Shown in pieces: positions 9,089-16,928 of a stretch of DNA of 63,792 bases. The translations under genes were made by a program, and so were the position numbers. The stretch is taken from assembly GCA_017415505.1 (NCBI GenBank), contig JAFQGG010000002.1:1-63792 (forward strand), read 5' to 3'. The notes under the pieces are model-generated. The model had not been told where the DNA came from. It was given only the letters and a program-made list of their open reading frames with translations, and searched no databases. The first letter of the stretch is position 1, and each line of letters opens with the position of its first letter. The stretch is from Clostridia bacterium (GTDB lineage Bacteria > Bacillota > Clostridia > Christensenellales > Borkfalkiaceae).

Positions 9089-10672
9089 ATGCTCAAAGCT
9101 TTGTTGAAAAAACAGTTTTTGGAAACGGTTTCCGCGCTGTTTACGAGTGCGAAAACGGGGAAAAAACGCTCGCCGATCGTAGGACTTTTGTTGGCGGTTT
9201 TGCTCTTGTACGCGATCGGTGCGCAGGCGTATTTGTTTTTCACGCTGTCGCAGTCGCTTTGCGCCCCGCTCGTGTCCGCGGGCTTGGATTGGGTGTACTT
9301 CGCGCTCGTGGGAATCCTTGCGTTTACGATTGCCTGCGTGATGGGCGCGCTGTTGTCGAAAGCCAAACTCTACGAGGCGAAAGACAACGAACTTTTACTT
9401 GCAATGCCCGTCAAACCGAGCGCGATTTTGCTCGCGCGCATGATCGGGCTGTACGCGTTCGATTTACTGTTCGTTGCGCTCGTGTTCCTGCCCGCGATCA
9501 TTGAATATTTTATCGTAACGGGCTTTTCCGTTTTGCCTTTTGCGTTTTGCCTTATAACCACGCTTATTTTACCGCTCGGCGCGTTGGCGTTGGGGGCGTT
9601 GCTCGGTTGGTTGATCGCTTGGCTTTCGGCGAAACTGCGCGCGAAAAATCTCTTGACTTATCTCGTGTTCATACTCTTTTTCGTGGGGTATTTTTACTTG
9701 ACCTCGAAAATGAACGAGGCGCTGTCTTGGGCGATGGCAAACGGGAACGCGATGGGCGAAAGCCTTTCGGGCGTGTTCGTATTGCGTTGGATTGGAGAGG
9801 CTTGTGCGGGCGACACGCTTTCGTTGCTCTTTTTCGTTTTGCTTTTCGGCGGTGCGTTCGCGCTCGTATATTTCGTGCTCGTCAAAACCTTCTTGGCGAC
9901 GGTAACGATGCAGACGGGCGAACGCAAGCGCGCGTATAAGGAACGCAAAATCAAGCGCGGTTCGGCGTTTTTCTCGCTGTTCAAGAAAGAGGTTTTGCGT
10001 ACGGTGAAGGGACCCATGGTTTTGTTGAACGCGGGCATGGGTTCGATTCTCTCCGTGATTGCTTGCGTGCTCGTGCTCGTCAACGCCGATTTGCTTTCCT
10101 CGCTGTCTAACGCGGTGGGCACGGAAGAGGCGAGCGTGATCGTTTGTATCGTCGCTTGCTTTATCGCTTCGTCGAACGTCGTTACCGCGTCTTCCGTTTC
10201 GTTGGAAGGGGAGAATATTTGGATTTTACAAACCGCGCCCGTGGATACGCGGACGGTGTTCTTGACGAAAATTGCTTGGCATTTCGTACTCACCGCCCTG
10301 CCGACGACGGTTTGCGCAATAATCGCGTGCGCGGTTTTGGGTACGCCGTTTTTCACCGCCGTGACGGTGGTGCTCGCCGTTTGGGCGGTTACGCTGTTTT
10401 GCGCGGGGCTGGGGCTTTTGCTCAATTTGAAAATGCCCAACCTGCATTGGACGAACGAAACGGCGGCGGTAAAACAAAGCCCGTCCGCGCTCCTTGCTCT
10501 GTTCGGGGGCTGGGCTTCGTGCGCGCTTTTGATCGGCGGATATTTTTGGCTGGGCGCGTATATTCCCGCGTGGGGATATTTGCTGGCGGTGACGGCGTTG
10601 TTTGCGCTCGCGTTTTCCTTGCCGTTTGTTTGGGTAATGAAGAGAGGAGTTAAAATATGGGAAACGTTATAG
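9089..10672 (+). CDS. ABC transporter membrane subunit (ABC-2-like)
   Basis: 527 residues with about twelve hydrophobic stretches, in two clusters (about 30-260 and 300-520). The middle has a basic cytoplasmic segment (GERKRAYKERKIKRG). It resembles the large clostridial ABC-2 permeases paired with an upstream ATPase. It ends with TAG, one of the few amber stops in the window, 16 nt inside the next ATPase gene, which argues for translational coupling of the two transporter pairs. The substrate is unknown. Confidence 0.8.
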   Translation: MLKALLKKQFLETVSALFTSAKTGKKRSPIVGLLLAVLLLYAIGAQAYLFFTLSQSLCAPLVSAGLDWVYFALVGILAFTIACVMGALLSKAKLYEAKDNELLLAMPVKPSAILLARMIGLYAFDLLFVALVFLPAIIEYFIVTGFSVLPFAFCLITTLILPLGALALGALLGWLIAWLSAKLRAKNLLTYLVFILFFVGYFYLTSKMNEALSWAMANGNAMGESLSGVFVLRWIGEACAGDTLSLLFFVLLFGGAFALVYFVLVKTFLATVTMQTGERKRAYKERKIKRGSAFFSLFKKEVLRTVKGPMVLLNAGMGSILSVIACVLVLVNADLLSSLSNAVGTEEASVIVCIVACFIASSNVVTASSVSLEGENIWILQTAPVDTRTVFLTKIAWHFVLTALPTTVCAIIACAVLGTPFFTAVTVVLAVWAVTLFCAGLGLLLNLKMPNLHWTNETAAVKQSPSALLALFGGWASCALLIGGYFWLGAYIPAWGYLLAVTALFALAFSLPFVWVMKRGVKIWETL

Positions 10673-11571
10673 AGATTGAAAATTTATATAAAAGCTACGG
10701 CGAAGTGAAAGCGGTGCGCGGAATCTCTTTCCGCGTGAAGAAAGGGGAGCTTTTCGCCTTTCTCGGGCTTAACGGCGCGGGCAAGTCCACCACCATTTCC
10801 ATTATTTGCGGACAGTTGAAAAAGGACGGGGGCAGGGTTGCGTTGAACGGGAAAGAACTCGACGAAAACTTGGAGGAAGCCAAGCGCGCGATCGGCGTGG
10901 TTTTTCAAAATTCCGTGCTCGACAAACCGCTTTCCGTGTACGATAATTTGCAGACGCGCGCGGCGCTGTACGGGATTACGGGCAACGCGTTTTCAGCCCG
11001 TCTTCAACAGCTTTGTTCGCTCTTTGATTTAGACGGTATATTAAAACGCCCCGTCGGGAAGCTTTCGGGCGGGCAAAGACGGCGGGTGGACGTGGCGCGC
11101 GCGCTGTTGCACGAGCCGGAAATTTTGATTTTGGACGAGCCGACGACGGGGCTTGATCCCCAAACGCGCAAGACGGTTTGGGAAGTGGTGGAGAAATTGA
11201 GAAAGGAAAAGGGCATGACCGTCTTTCTCACCACCCATTACATGGAAGAGGCGGCGGAGGCTGATTACGTCGTCATTCTCGACGAGGGTACGGTGGCGGC
11301 GGAGGGTACGCCGTTGCAGTTGAAAAACGAGTACACGGGGGATTTCATTACCCTCTACGGCGGGGACGAAGAGAGCGTGCGCGCACTCGGAAAACCCTAC
11401 GAAACGCGTAAGGACGGGTTTCGGATTCGCGTTGCGGATACGCGGGAAGCAACGAGTTTAATCGTGCAAAATCCCGCGCTGTTTACCGATTACGAAATCG
11501 TCAAAGGTAAAATGGACGACGTATTTCTCGCCGTCACGGGGAAAAAATTGCAAGGAGGTACGGAGAAATGA
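10657..11571 (+). CDS. DrrA-like ABC exporter ATPase
   Basis: 304 residues. Walker A is GLNGAGKSTT, signature LSGGQRRRVDVARALL, Walker B LILDEPTTGLDPQ and switch His in FLTTHYMEEA. The C-terminal extension of about 80 residues is typical of DrrA/NodI-type exporters. GAGGAG precedes the ATG. It overlaps the upstream gene by 16 nt and its own permease gene by ATGA. Daunorubicin-type homology does not fix the substrate; a lipid, peptide or antimicrobial are all possible. Confidence 0.92.
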   Translation: MGNVIEIENLYKSYGEVKAVRGISFRVKKGELFAFLGLNGAGKSTTISIICGQLKKDGGRVALNGKELDENLEEAKRAIGVVFQNSVLDKPLSVYDNLQTRAALYGITGNAFSARLQQLCSLFDLDGILKRPVGKLSGGQRRRVDVARALLHEPEILILDEPTTGLDPQTRKTVWEVVEKLRKEKGMTVFLTTHYMEEAAEADYVVILDEGTVAAEGTPLQLKNEYTGDFITLYGGDEESVRALGKPYETRKDGFRIRVADTREATSLIVQNPALFTDYEIVKGKMDDVFLAVTGKKLQGGTEK

Positions 11572-12482
11572 AAACGGCTACGCCTATGCTCGTCAAACGC
11601 AACGTAAAGCTGTTCTTTAAGGATAAAGGTACTTTTTTCACGGCGTTGATTACTCCGCTCATCTTGCTCGTTTTGTACGCGACCTTCCTCAATAACGTTT
11701 ACCGTGATTCCTTTCTCGCCGTATTCGAGGCGATTCCCACGGGCTTGACGGCGGACGAAGACGTGCTTGACGGACTCGTGGGCGGACTGCTTTTGGCTTC
11801 CCTTCTTTCCGTGAGTACGGTGACGACTTCCTTTTGCGCCAACCTTTGCATGGTGCAGGACAAGGTGACGGGCGCGCGAAACGATTTCACCGTTTCTCCC
11901 GTTTCTTCCCGCTCGATCGCGGCGGGATACTATCTTGCGACGGCGATCAACGGCTCGATTATCAGTCTTTCCGCGACGGCGATCGGGCTTGGGTATTTGG
12001 CGATTACCGGTTGGTATCTTTCGGCGTTGGACGTGCTTGCGCTCTTTGCCGACGTGGTGCTTTTGGTACTGTTCGGTACGGCGCTGTCCTCGCTCGTTTG
12101 CTATCCGCTCTCCTCGCAAGGACAGCTCTCCGCCGTGGGTACGGTGGTGAGCGCGTGCTACGGCTTTATATGCGGTGCGTATATGCCCCTTTCCACCTTT
12201 TCGGAAGGACTTCGGAACGTGCTTGCGTTTTTCCCCGGCACTTACGGTACTTCCCTGCTTCGAAATCACGCGCTCCGCGGCGCGCTTAGCGAGCTTTCCG
12301 CGCAGGGCTTTCCCGATATCGTGATTACGGAGCTTAAAAATATGTCCGATTGCAATTTCGCGTTTTTCGGGAATACGGTAGAGATTTGGCAAATGTACCT
12401 CGTGATCGGCGGGGTGACGGCGGGGTTGATCGTCGCGTTTGCGCTGTTGCATTTCTTTGCATCGCGGAAAAATACGAAATAA
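11568..12482 (+). CDS. ABC-2 type permease
   Basis: 304 residues. It is the membrane partner of the preceding ATPase (ATGA overlap). There are six or seven hydrophobic segments: about 18-38, 65-90, 115-140, 145-170, 180-205 and 270-295. The ABC-2 landmark region is GYYLATAINGSIISLSA followed by VCYPLSSQGQLSAVGTVVS. It ends the exporter operon. No classic terminator follows; the next promoter belongs to yajC. Confidence 0.88.
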   Translation: MKTATPMLVKRNVKLFFKDKGTFFTALITPLILLVLYATFLNNVYRDSFLAVFEAIPTGLTADEDVLDGLVGGLLLASLLSVSTVTTSFCANLCMVQDKVTGARNDFTVSPVSSRSIAAGYYLATAINGSIISLSATAIGLGYLAITGWYLSALDVLALFADVVLLVLFGTALSSLVCYPLSSQGQLSAVGTVVSACYGFICGAYMPLSTFSEGLRNVLAFFPGTYGTSLLRNHALRGALSELSAQGFPDIVITELKNMSDCNFAFFGNTVEIWQMYLVIGGVTAGLIVAFALLHFFASRKNTK

Positions 12483-12542
12483 CGAATTTGCATGAAAAAA
12501 CGGTGAAGATAAGAAAAAATTGGAAAATGCGGTGAAAAACGC

Positions 12543-12571
12543 TTGCAAAAAAATAAAAAAAAGGCTATCAT
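12543..12571 (+). promoter_or_regulatory. Promoter for yajC
   Basis: TTGCAA, a 17-nt A-rich spacer and TATCAT. Confidence 0.65.
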
Positions 12572-12625
12572 AATAATAATAAAAGTTAAGGCGGGCGCAA
12601 AACGCCCGAGAAAAAGGAGAAAATT

Positions 12626-13072
12626 ATGTTTTTCAATTTGTTAACTTCTTCGGGTACGGGAGAAGCGGGAAGCCCTATTAGCACCTATATCATGCTCGGT
12701 ATCATGGTCGTTGCCATTATCGTGTTGCTCGTGTTCAATCGCCGTTCGCAAAAGAAGAAGCAACAGGAAGCAATGGATATGCTCAACGCAATCAAGCCCG
12801 GCAATAAGGTCAAGACGATCGGCGGGATTTGCGGTATCGTCGTAGAGCTTTGCCCCGAAGACAACACCTTCGTGTTGGAAACGGGTACGGAAGCAAGCGG
12901 GAAGTCGTATATCAAGTTCGACAAACAAGCGGTATACCAAACGGACGCGGTAGTGGAAAAGCCCGCGCAAACGACGGAAAAGCCCGCTCCCGTTGACGAA
13001 ACGCCGAAGGAAGTCGTAGACGAAACGGCGAAAGAAGTCGTAGACGAAACGAAGACGGACGAAAATAAATAA
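12626..13072 (+). CDS. yajC: Preprotein translocase subunit YajC
   Basis: 148 residues. One transmembrane helix (about 20-41, IMLGIMVVAIIVLLVFN) is followed by the conserved RRSQKKKQQEAMDMLNAIKPGNKVKTIGGICGIV, which identifies YajC. The protein associates with SecDF to aid Sec-dependent export. After residue 110 there is an unusual acidic tail with repeats of the type P-KEVVDET-A-KEVVDET-K. That part should be cytoplasmic. AAAGGAG precedes the ATG. It heads the Sec/SCIFF block. Confidence 0.95.
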   Translation: MFFNLLTSSGTGEAGSPISTYIMLGIMVVAIIVLLVFNRRSQKKKQQEAMDMLNAIKPGNKVKTIGGICGIVVELCPEDNTFVLETGTEASGKSYIKFDKQAVYQTDAVVEKPAQTTEKPAPVDETPKEVVDETAKEVVDETKTDENK

Positions 13073-13085
13073 GCATAAACGAAAG

Positions 13086-13121
13086 CCACCTCCGCATACG
13101 ATAATGCGGAGGTGGTTTTTT
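13086..13121 (+). terminator. Terminator hairpin containing the next gene's ribosome site
   Basis: A 12-bp perfect stem (CCACCTCCGCAT / ATGCGGAGGTGG) with loop ACGATA is followed by six T's at 13116-13121. The next start codon begins at 13122, and its GGAGG Shine-Dalgarno (13108-13112) lies in the 3' arm of the stem. Confidence 0.8.
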
Positions 13122-13499
13122 ATGCAAGACAAGTCTACGGTTGGAAACGGTTTGTTTCAAGTCATCAAAGGCGCGGGGCTCGCGCTGGCGTTTTCGTTTT
13201 TGGCGGCGGTGGTGTTCGCCAATATTTTGCGGTTTACTCCGTTGCCCGATTCGGTGATTTATCCCGTCAATCAAACGGTGAAAATTATCGCCGTGTGTTT
13301 GGGTACGCTCGTGTTCGTGCGCGGGGAAAAGGGATTTATAAAGGGCGGGGGGATCGCGCTCGTTTTCACCGCGCTTTCCTACCTCGCGTTTTCTTCGCTC
13401 GGCGGGGATTTTTCCCTTTCGTGGTTGATATTCGCCGAACTTGGCGTCGCGCTGTTTGCGGGCGTCGTGAGCGGTGCGGTGGCGGTGAATATGCGTTAA
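13122..13499 (+). CDS. TIGR04086-type four-helix membrane protein
   Basis: 125 residues from the ATG at 13122. There are four hydrophobic helices, about 14-36, 47-65, 70-92 and 98-122, with few charged residues between. This small membrane family is recurrent next to yajC in Clostridia; its function is not established. The ribosome site GGAGG lies inside the terminator stem before the gene, so expression may be low or depend on the hairpin opening. An ATG at 13104 is within the stem and has no ribosome site. Confidence 0.75.
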   Translation: MQDKSTVGNGLFQVIKGAGLALAFSFLAAVVFANILRFTPLPDSVIYPVNQTVKIIAVCLGTLVFVRGEKGFIKGGGIALVFTALSYLAFSSLGGDFSLSWLIFAELGVALFAGVVSGAVAVNMR

Positions 13500-13555
13500 A
13501 AGGAAAAATTGCACGCCTTTTGCGGGAAAAAATCGGGCAAACCGCCCGTAACCGC

Positions 13556-13584
13556 TTGCAATTTTGGGGAAAGTATATTATAAT
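13556..13584 (+). promoter_or_regulatory. Promoter for scfA
   Basis: TTGCAA, a 17-nt spacer and TATAAT, about 36 nt before the scfA start. It is among the best matches in the window. Confidence 0.85.
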
Positions 13585-13619
13585 AGTATCATAAAATTCA
13601 AAACAGGAGAAAAAACGCT

Positions 13620-13772
13620 ATGATTAAAACCATCGCAAAACCCGCAGAAAAGAAAGTGACCGCTTGCGGCGAATGCAGAAGCACCTGCCAATCCGCTTGC
13701 AAAACGAGCTGTACGGTAGGCAATCAGTCCTGCGAAAGAATTACGCGCGAAGAAAAAATCGAACGCAAATAA
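13620..13772 (+). CDS. scfA: SCIFF six-cysteine ranthipeptide precursor
   Basis: 50 residues. Cysteines are at 16, 19, 23, 27, 31 and 38, in the arrangement AC-GEC-RSTC-QSAC-KTSC-TVGNQSC, which matches the SCIFF family (six cysteines in forty-five residues). The radical SAM enzyme ScfB forms thioether links from these cysteines to nearby residues. The natural role of the mature peptide is unsettled; work in other Clostridia points to signalling. ACAGGAG precedes the ATG. It has its own strong promoter, and a terminator between it and scfB should yield more precursor than enzyme. Confidence 0.96.
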   Translation: MIKTIAKPAEKKVTACGECRSTCQSACKTSCTVGNQSCERITREEKIERK

Positions 13773-13813
13773 TTTCGATCGCGCGACGAAAAGTCGCAAA
13801 AATAACCGCAACG

Positions 13814-13842
13814 AACGGCGTATTGAAAAGTACGCCGTTTTT
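13814..13842 (+). terminator. Terminator/attenuator between scfA and scfB
   Basis: A 9-bp stem (AACGGCGTA / TACGCCGTT) with an 8-nt loop is followed by TTTTT. A further inverted repeat lies downstream (about 13853-13922, GAATTGAAT with ATTCAATTC), so the scfB leader is strongly structured. Confidence 0.7.
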
Positions 13843-13972
13843 AGCCAAGCAAAACCGAATTGAATCAGTCTAAAAGCAGTATTAGACGAGATTATCGTCA
13901 AAAACCTAATTCAATTCCGTCTTACTCGGCTAATCAAGCAAAACCAAAGGAATAAAGGATAATAGAATTACC

Positions 13973-15301
13973 GTGATTCACGTATTTTCTTACAGAGATA
14001 AAAATTACATTTACGACGTAGGGAGCGGTTCTTTGCACGAATGTGACCGCCCCACCGCCGATTACCTCAAAGCCAAGGAAGAGGGCGAGGATATCGATAT
14101 CACCTATATCACCGACGAGCAAATCAAGGAGATCGTTTCGGATATAGAGGGCTTAAAGGAACAGGGGCTTTTGTTCAAGGACGAAGTGAAAGCGTATCCC
14201 GTGAAAAGCAACGATATTAAGGCGCTTTGTATTCATATTTGCCACGATTGCAACTTCCGCTGTCGGTATTGCTTTGCCGACGAGGGCGCGTACCACTCCA
14301 AGCGCGAGTCGATGGATTTCGAAACGGCGAAAAAAGCCGTGGATTTCCTTATCGCGAACAGCGGAAACAGAAAGGTCTTGGAAATGGACTTTTTCGGCGG
14401 TGAACCGCTCATGAACTTCGAAGTTTTGAAAAAGACGGTGTACTACGCCAAGGAAGCGGGGGCGAAGGCAGGTAAGAAATTCCTGTTCACCACCACGACG
14501 AACGCCCTGCTCTTAAACGACGAGATTATCGAGTTTTTCAACGCGGAAATGGAGAATATCGTTTTGTCGCTCGACGGGAGAAAAGAGGTACACGACGCCA
14601 TTCGGACGACGGTGAACGGCAAGGGCACTTTCGATCTTATCATAGACAAAATCAAGAAATTCATTTCCTTGCGCGGGAATAAGAGTTACTACGTTCGCGG
14701 TACTTTCACGGCGAAAAACCTCGACTTTGGACAAGACGTACTCTTTATCGCCGATCAAGGCGTGGATTCCATTTCCATGGAACCCGTCGTGACGGATATT
14801 CCCGATTTGCAAATCCGCGAAGAGCATATTCCCGCGATTGAAAAGGAATACGAAAATCTTTGCGACGCGTACCTCAAACGCGAAGCGGAGGGGAAGGGGT
14901 TCAATTTCTTCCACTTCAATATCGATTTAGAGGGCGGACCTTGCCTTTCCAAGCGCGTTTCCGCGTGCGGTGCGGGCAACGAATATTTCTCGGTAACGCC
15001 CAACGGCGATTTGTATCCCTGCCACCAATTCGCGGGCGACGAAAACTTCCGCATGGGTAGCGTTTTCGAGGGGATTACCCGTACGGATATTCGCGAGAAG
15101 TTCAAAAATTCCTGTCTGTTCACCCGCAAGAAGTGCGAGGGATGCTTTGCGAAATTTATTTGTTCGGGCGGTTGTAGCGCGAACAACTATCATTTCAACG
15201 GCGATATCGAAGAGCCGTACGAAACGACTTGCGCCATGATGAAAAAGCGCGTGGAGTGCGCTATGCATATTATTGCGGAGCGCAAAGCGAGAGAAAATTG
15301 A
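13973..15301 (+). CDS. scfB: Radical SAM/SPASM thioether maturase of SCIFF
   Basis: 442 residues from a GTG start. The N-terminal residues MIHVFSYRDKNYIYDV-SGSLHE form the peptide-recognition (RRE-like) region usual in ScfB. The radical SAM cluster is C93-NFR-C97-RY-C100. The C-terminal SPASM part has cysteines in SACGAGNEYFSV, LYPCHQF and the CEGCFAKFICSGGCSANNY block, which bind auxiliary iron-sulfur clusters. AAAGGA lies about 13 nt before the GTG, a longer gap than usual. It acts on the peptide encoded 200 bp upstream. The neighbouring secDF genes are a conserved association in Clostridia. Confidence 0.96.
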   Translation: MIHVFSYRDKNYIYDVGSGSLHECDRPTADYLKAKEEGEDIDITYITDEQIKEIVSDIEGLKEQGLLFKDEVKAYPVKSNDIKALCIHICHDCNFRCRYCFADEGAYHSKRESMDFETAKKAVDFLIANSGNRKVLEMDFFGGEPLMNFEVLKKTVYYAKEAGAKAGKKFLFTTTTNALLLNDEIIEFFNAEMENIVLSLDGRKEVHDAIRTTVNGKGTFDLIIDKIKKFISLRGNKSYYVRGTFTAKNLDFGQDVLFIADQGVDSISMEPVVTDIPDLQIREEHIPAIEKEYENLCDAYLKREAEGKGFNFFHFNIDLEGGPCLSKRVSACGAGNEYFSVTPNGDLYPCHQFAGDENFRMGSVFEGITRTDIREKFKNSCLFTRKKCEGCFAKFICSGGCSANNYHFNGDIEEPYETTCAMMKKRVECAMHIIAERKAREN

Positions 15302-15371
15302 GCTTTTGAGCGAAAATTTAGGCTAATTTTCAAAAAAACGCAAAAAATTTTTATTCGGCTTTCACTATTGC

Positions 15372-15401
15372 TTGACGGAAAGCCTATAAATAATGTATAA
15401 T
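15372..15401 (+). promoter_or_regulatory. Promoter for secD-secF
   Basis: TTGACG, an 18-nt spacer and TATAAT, about 55 nt before secD. Confidence 0.75.
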
Positions 15402-15455
15402 AAACAAGTATCATTGTAAAATCGGAGAAAATCCGAATACACAGGAGGCACCAAT

Positions 15456-16928
15456 ATGGGCAAGAAAAAATCGGTGGTATTGATGGTTTTGCTTACCATC
15501 GTAATCGTCGTATTGACGGCGCTCACGGTTTTGCCGACGTTTTCCATTCCGGGAACGCCGAAAAAATGGCAACCCGTAGCATTGCAGTACGACTTTGGCA
15601 CGGATCTCGGCGGGGGCTACTACGCGTACTATTATCCCGAGGGGGTAATTACGCAAACGGAATTCGAGAGCAACGGCGAGTCGGAAGAGGACTACCTCAA
15701 AGTAGGTAGTTTATACCTTTCCAAAGACGAAGACGACGGGATCGTTTCGAACGGCGCGGTGACGGAAGAATTCAAAACCGCGTTCAACGCGGCGGCGAAA
15801 GAAATCGCAAACCGCTTTGAAGCAAAAGGCTTCTCCGATTACCGTCTTTCTATCGTGGACAACTATTCCATTCGCGTGGAATTGCCTGCGTCGCAATCGA
15901 GCGAAGTGGGTTCGGTCATGGCGTATCTCGCGCTTACGGGCGAAGTGGATATCCAAATGAGCGGCGCGACGGTGGACGAGCTGAAAGAAGAAGGCGTAAC
16001 GGCGAAAGACCTCATTAAGAGCGTTTCCGTTGCGACGAAGTATAAGACGGCGTATATGAAAGTCAATTTCACCTCGCTCGGTAAATCGATGATCGAGCGC
16101 GTGAAGGAAGACCTTTCTACTGCGCCTACCTCTTCTTCCGCGGACACTTCCTCCGACGTTACCTTGAATATCATGATCGGCGAGCAAGTGATTGCCGCGG
16201 TGTACCAAGACACGATCACTTCCAACAACAGCGAAGCGCGCGTGTTGGCGGTTGCGCAAGATTATAAAGCGACGGTGGAAACCTTTGCGATTTTGCTTAA
16301 CTCGGCGTTGAACAACGGCGGTTACGATATTTCCTTCCGCGAAGTAGCGAACAGCGATATCCGCGCGTTCGAACCCGTGTACGGCGAAAACGCGGTGACG
16401 CTTTTGTATATCGCGCTTGCGATCGTACTCGTACTCGTGCTCGTCGTTCCCGCGTTGGTGATGGGCAGATACGGTTTGGTGGCGTCCTATTCGTCCCTTT
16501 CCTATTTGATCGTCGTGGGTATGTGCTTTGCGTTTATCACCAACGGCGTGTTCGAAATCACGCTCGGCTCGGTGCTCGTGTTCCTTGCGGGACTCGTGCT
16601 TATGAACGCGTTGCATTATAGCGTTTACGGCGCGATCAAGAAGGAATTTGACAACGGTAGAACGGTGGAAGCTTCCGTGAAGAGCGGTTTCAACAAGACG
16701 CTTTGGAACACGGTGGATATCTACGCGGTATTGCTCCTCGGCGCGCTTGCGTTGCTCCTTGGGGTAGCGGGTACGTACACCCTTGCGTTGCAAGCGATCA
16801 TTTGCGTAGTGACGGGTGCGTTCTGCAACTTGCTTTGGGCGCGTGCCATCAACTATACGTTCCTTTCCGCAAGCAAAAACAAGTATAAATATTTCCGCTT
16901 CGTAAGGGAGGATGACGACGATGAATAA
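15456..16928 (+). CDS. secD: Protein translocase subunit SecD
   Basis: 490 residues. One N-terminal helix (about 7-29) precedes the YDFGTDLGGGYYAYYYP block, which corresponds to the family's G-DL-GG motif. A large extracytoplasmic domain follows, then five C-terminal helices (about 308-480) with QAIICVVTGAFCNLLWARAI near the end. SecD works with SecF, using the proton-motive force to pull exported proteins off the translocon. The sequence is shorter and more divergent than E. coli SecD. It ends in an acidic run (REDDDDE). AGGAGG precedes the ATG. Confidence 0.9.
   Translation: MGKKKSVVLMVLLTIVIVVLTALTVLPTFSIPGTPKKWQPVALQYDFGTDLGGGYYAYYYPEGVITQTEFESNGESEEDYLKVGSLYLSKDEDDGIVSNGAVTEEFKTAFNAAAKEIANRFEAKGFSDYRLSIVDNYSIRVELPASQSSEVGSVMAYLALTGEVDIQMSGATVDELKEEGVTAKDLIKSVSVATKYKTAYMKVNFTSLGKSMIERVKEDLSTAPTSSSADTSSDVTLNIMIGEQVIAAVYQDTITSNNSEARVLAVAQDYKATVETFAILLNSALNNGGYDISFREVANSDIRAFEPVYGENAVTLLYIALAIVLVLVLVVPALVMGRYGLVASYSSLSYLIVVGMCFAFITNGVFEITLGSVLVFLAGLVLMNALHYSVYGAIKKEFDNGRTVEASVKSGFNKTLWNTVDIYAVLLLGALALLLGVAGTYTLALQAIICVVTGAFCNLLWARAINYTFLSASKNKYKYFRFVREDDDDE

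Noticed and set aside
13664-13873. Plus-strand frame overlapping scfA
   Set aside because: The SCIFF frame with its six cysteines and ribosome site is the real one; this is a frame shadow that runs through the terminator.
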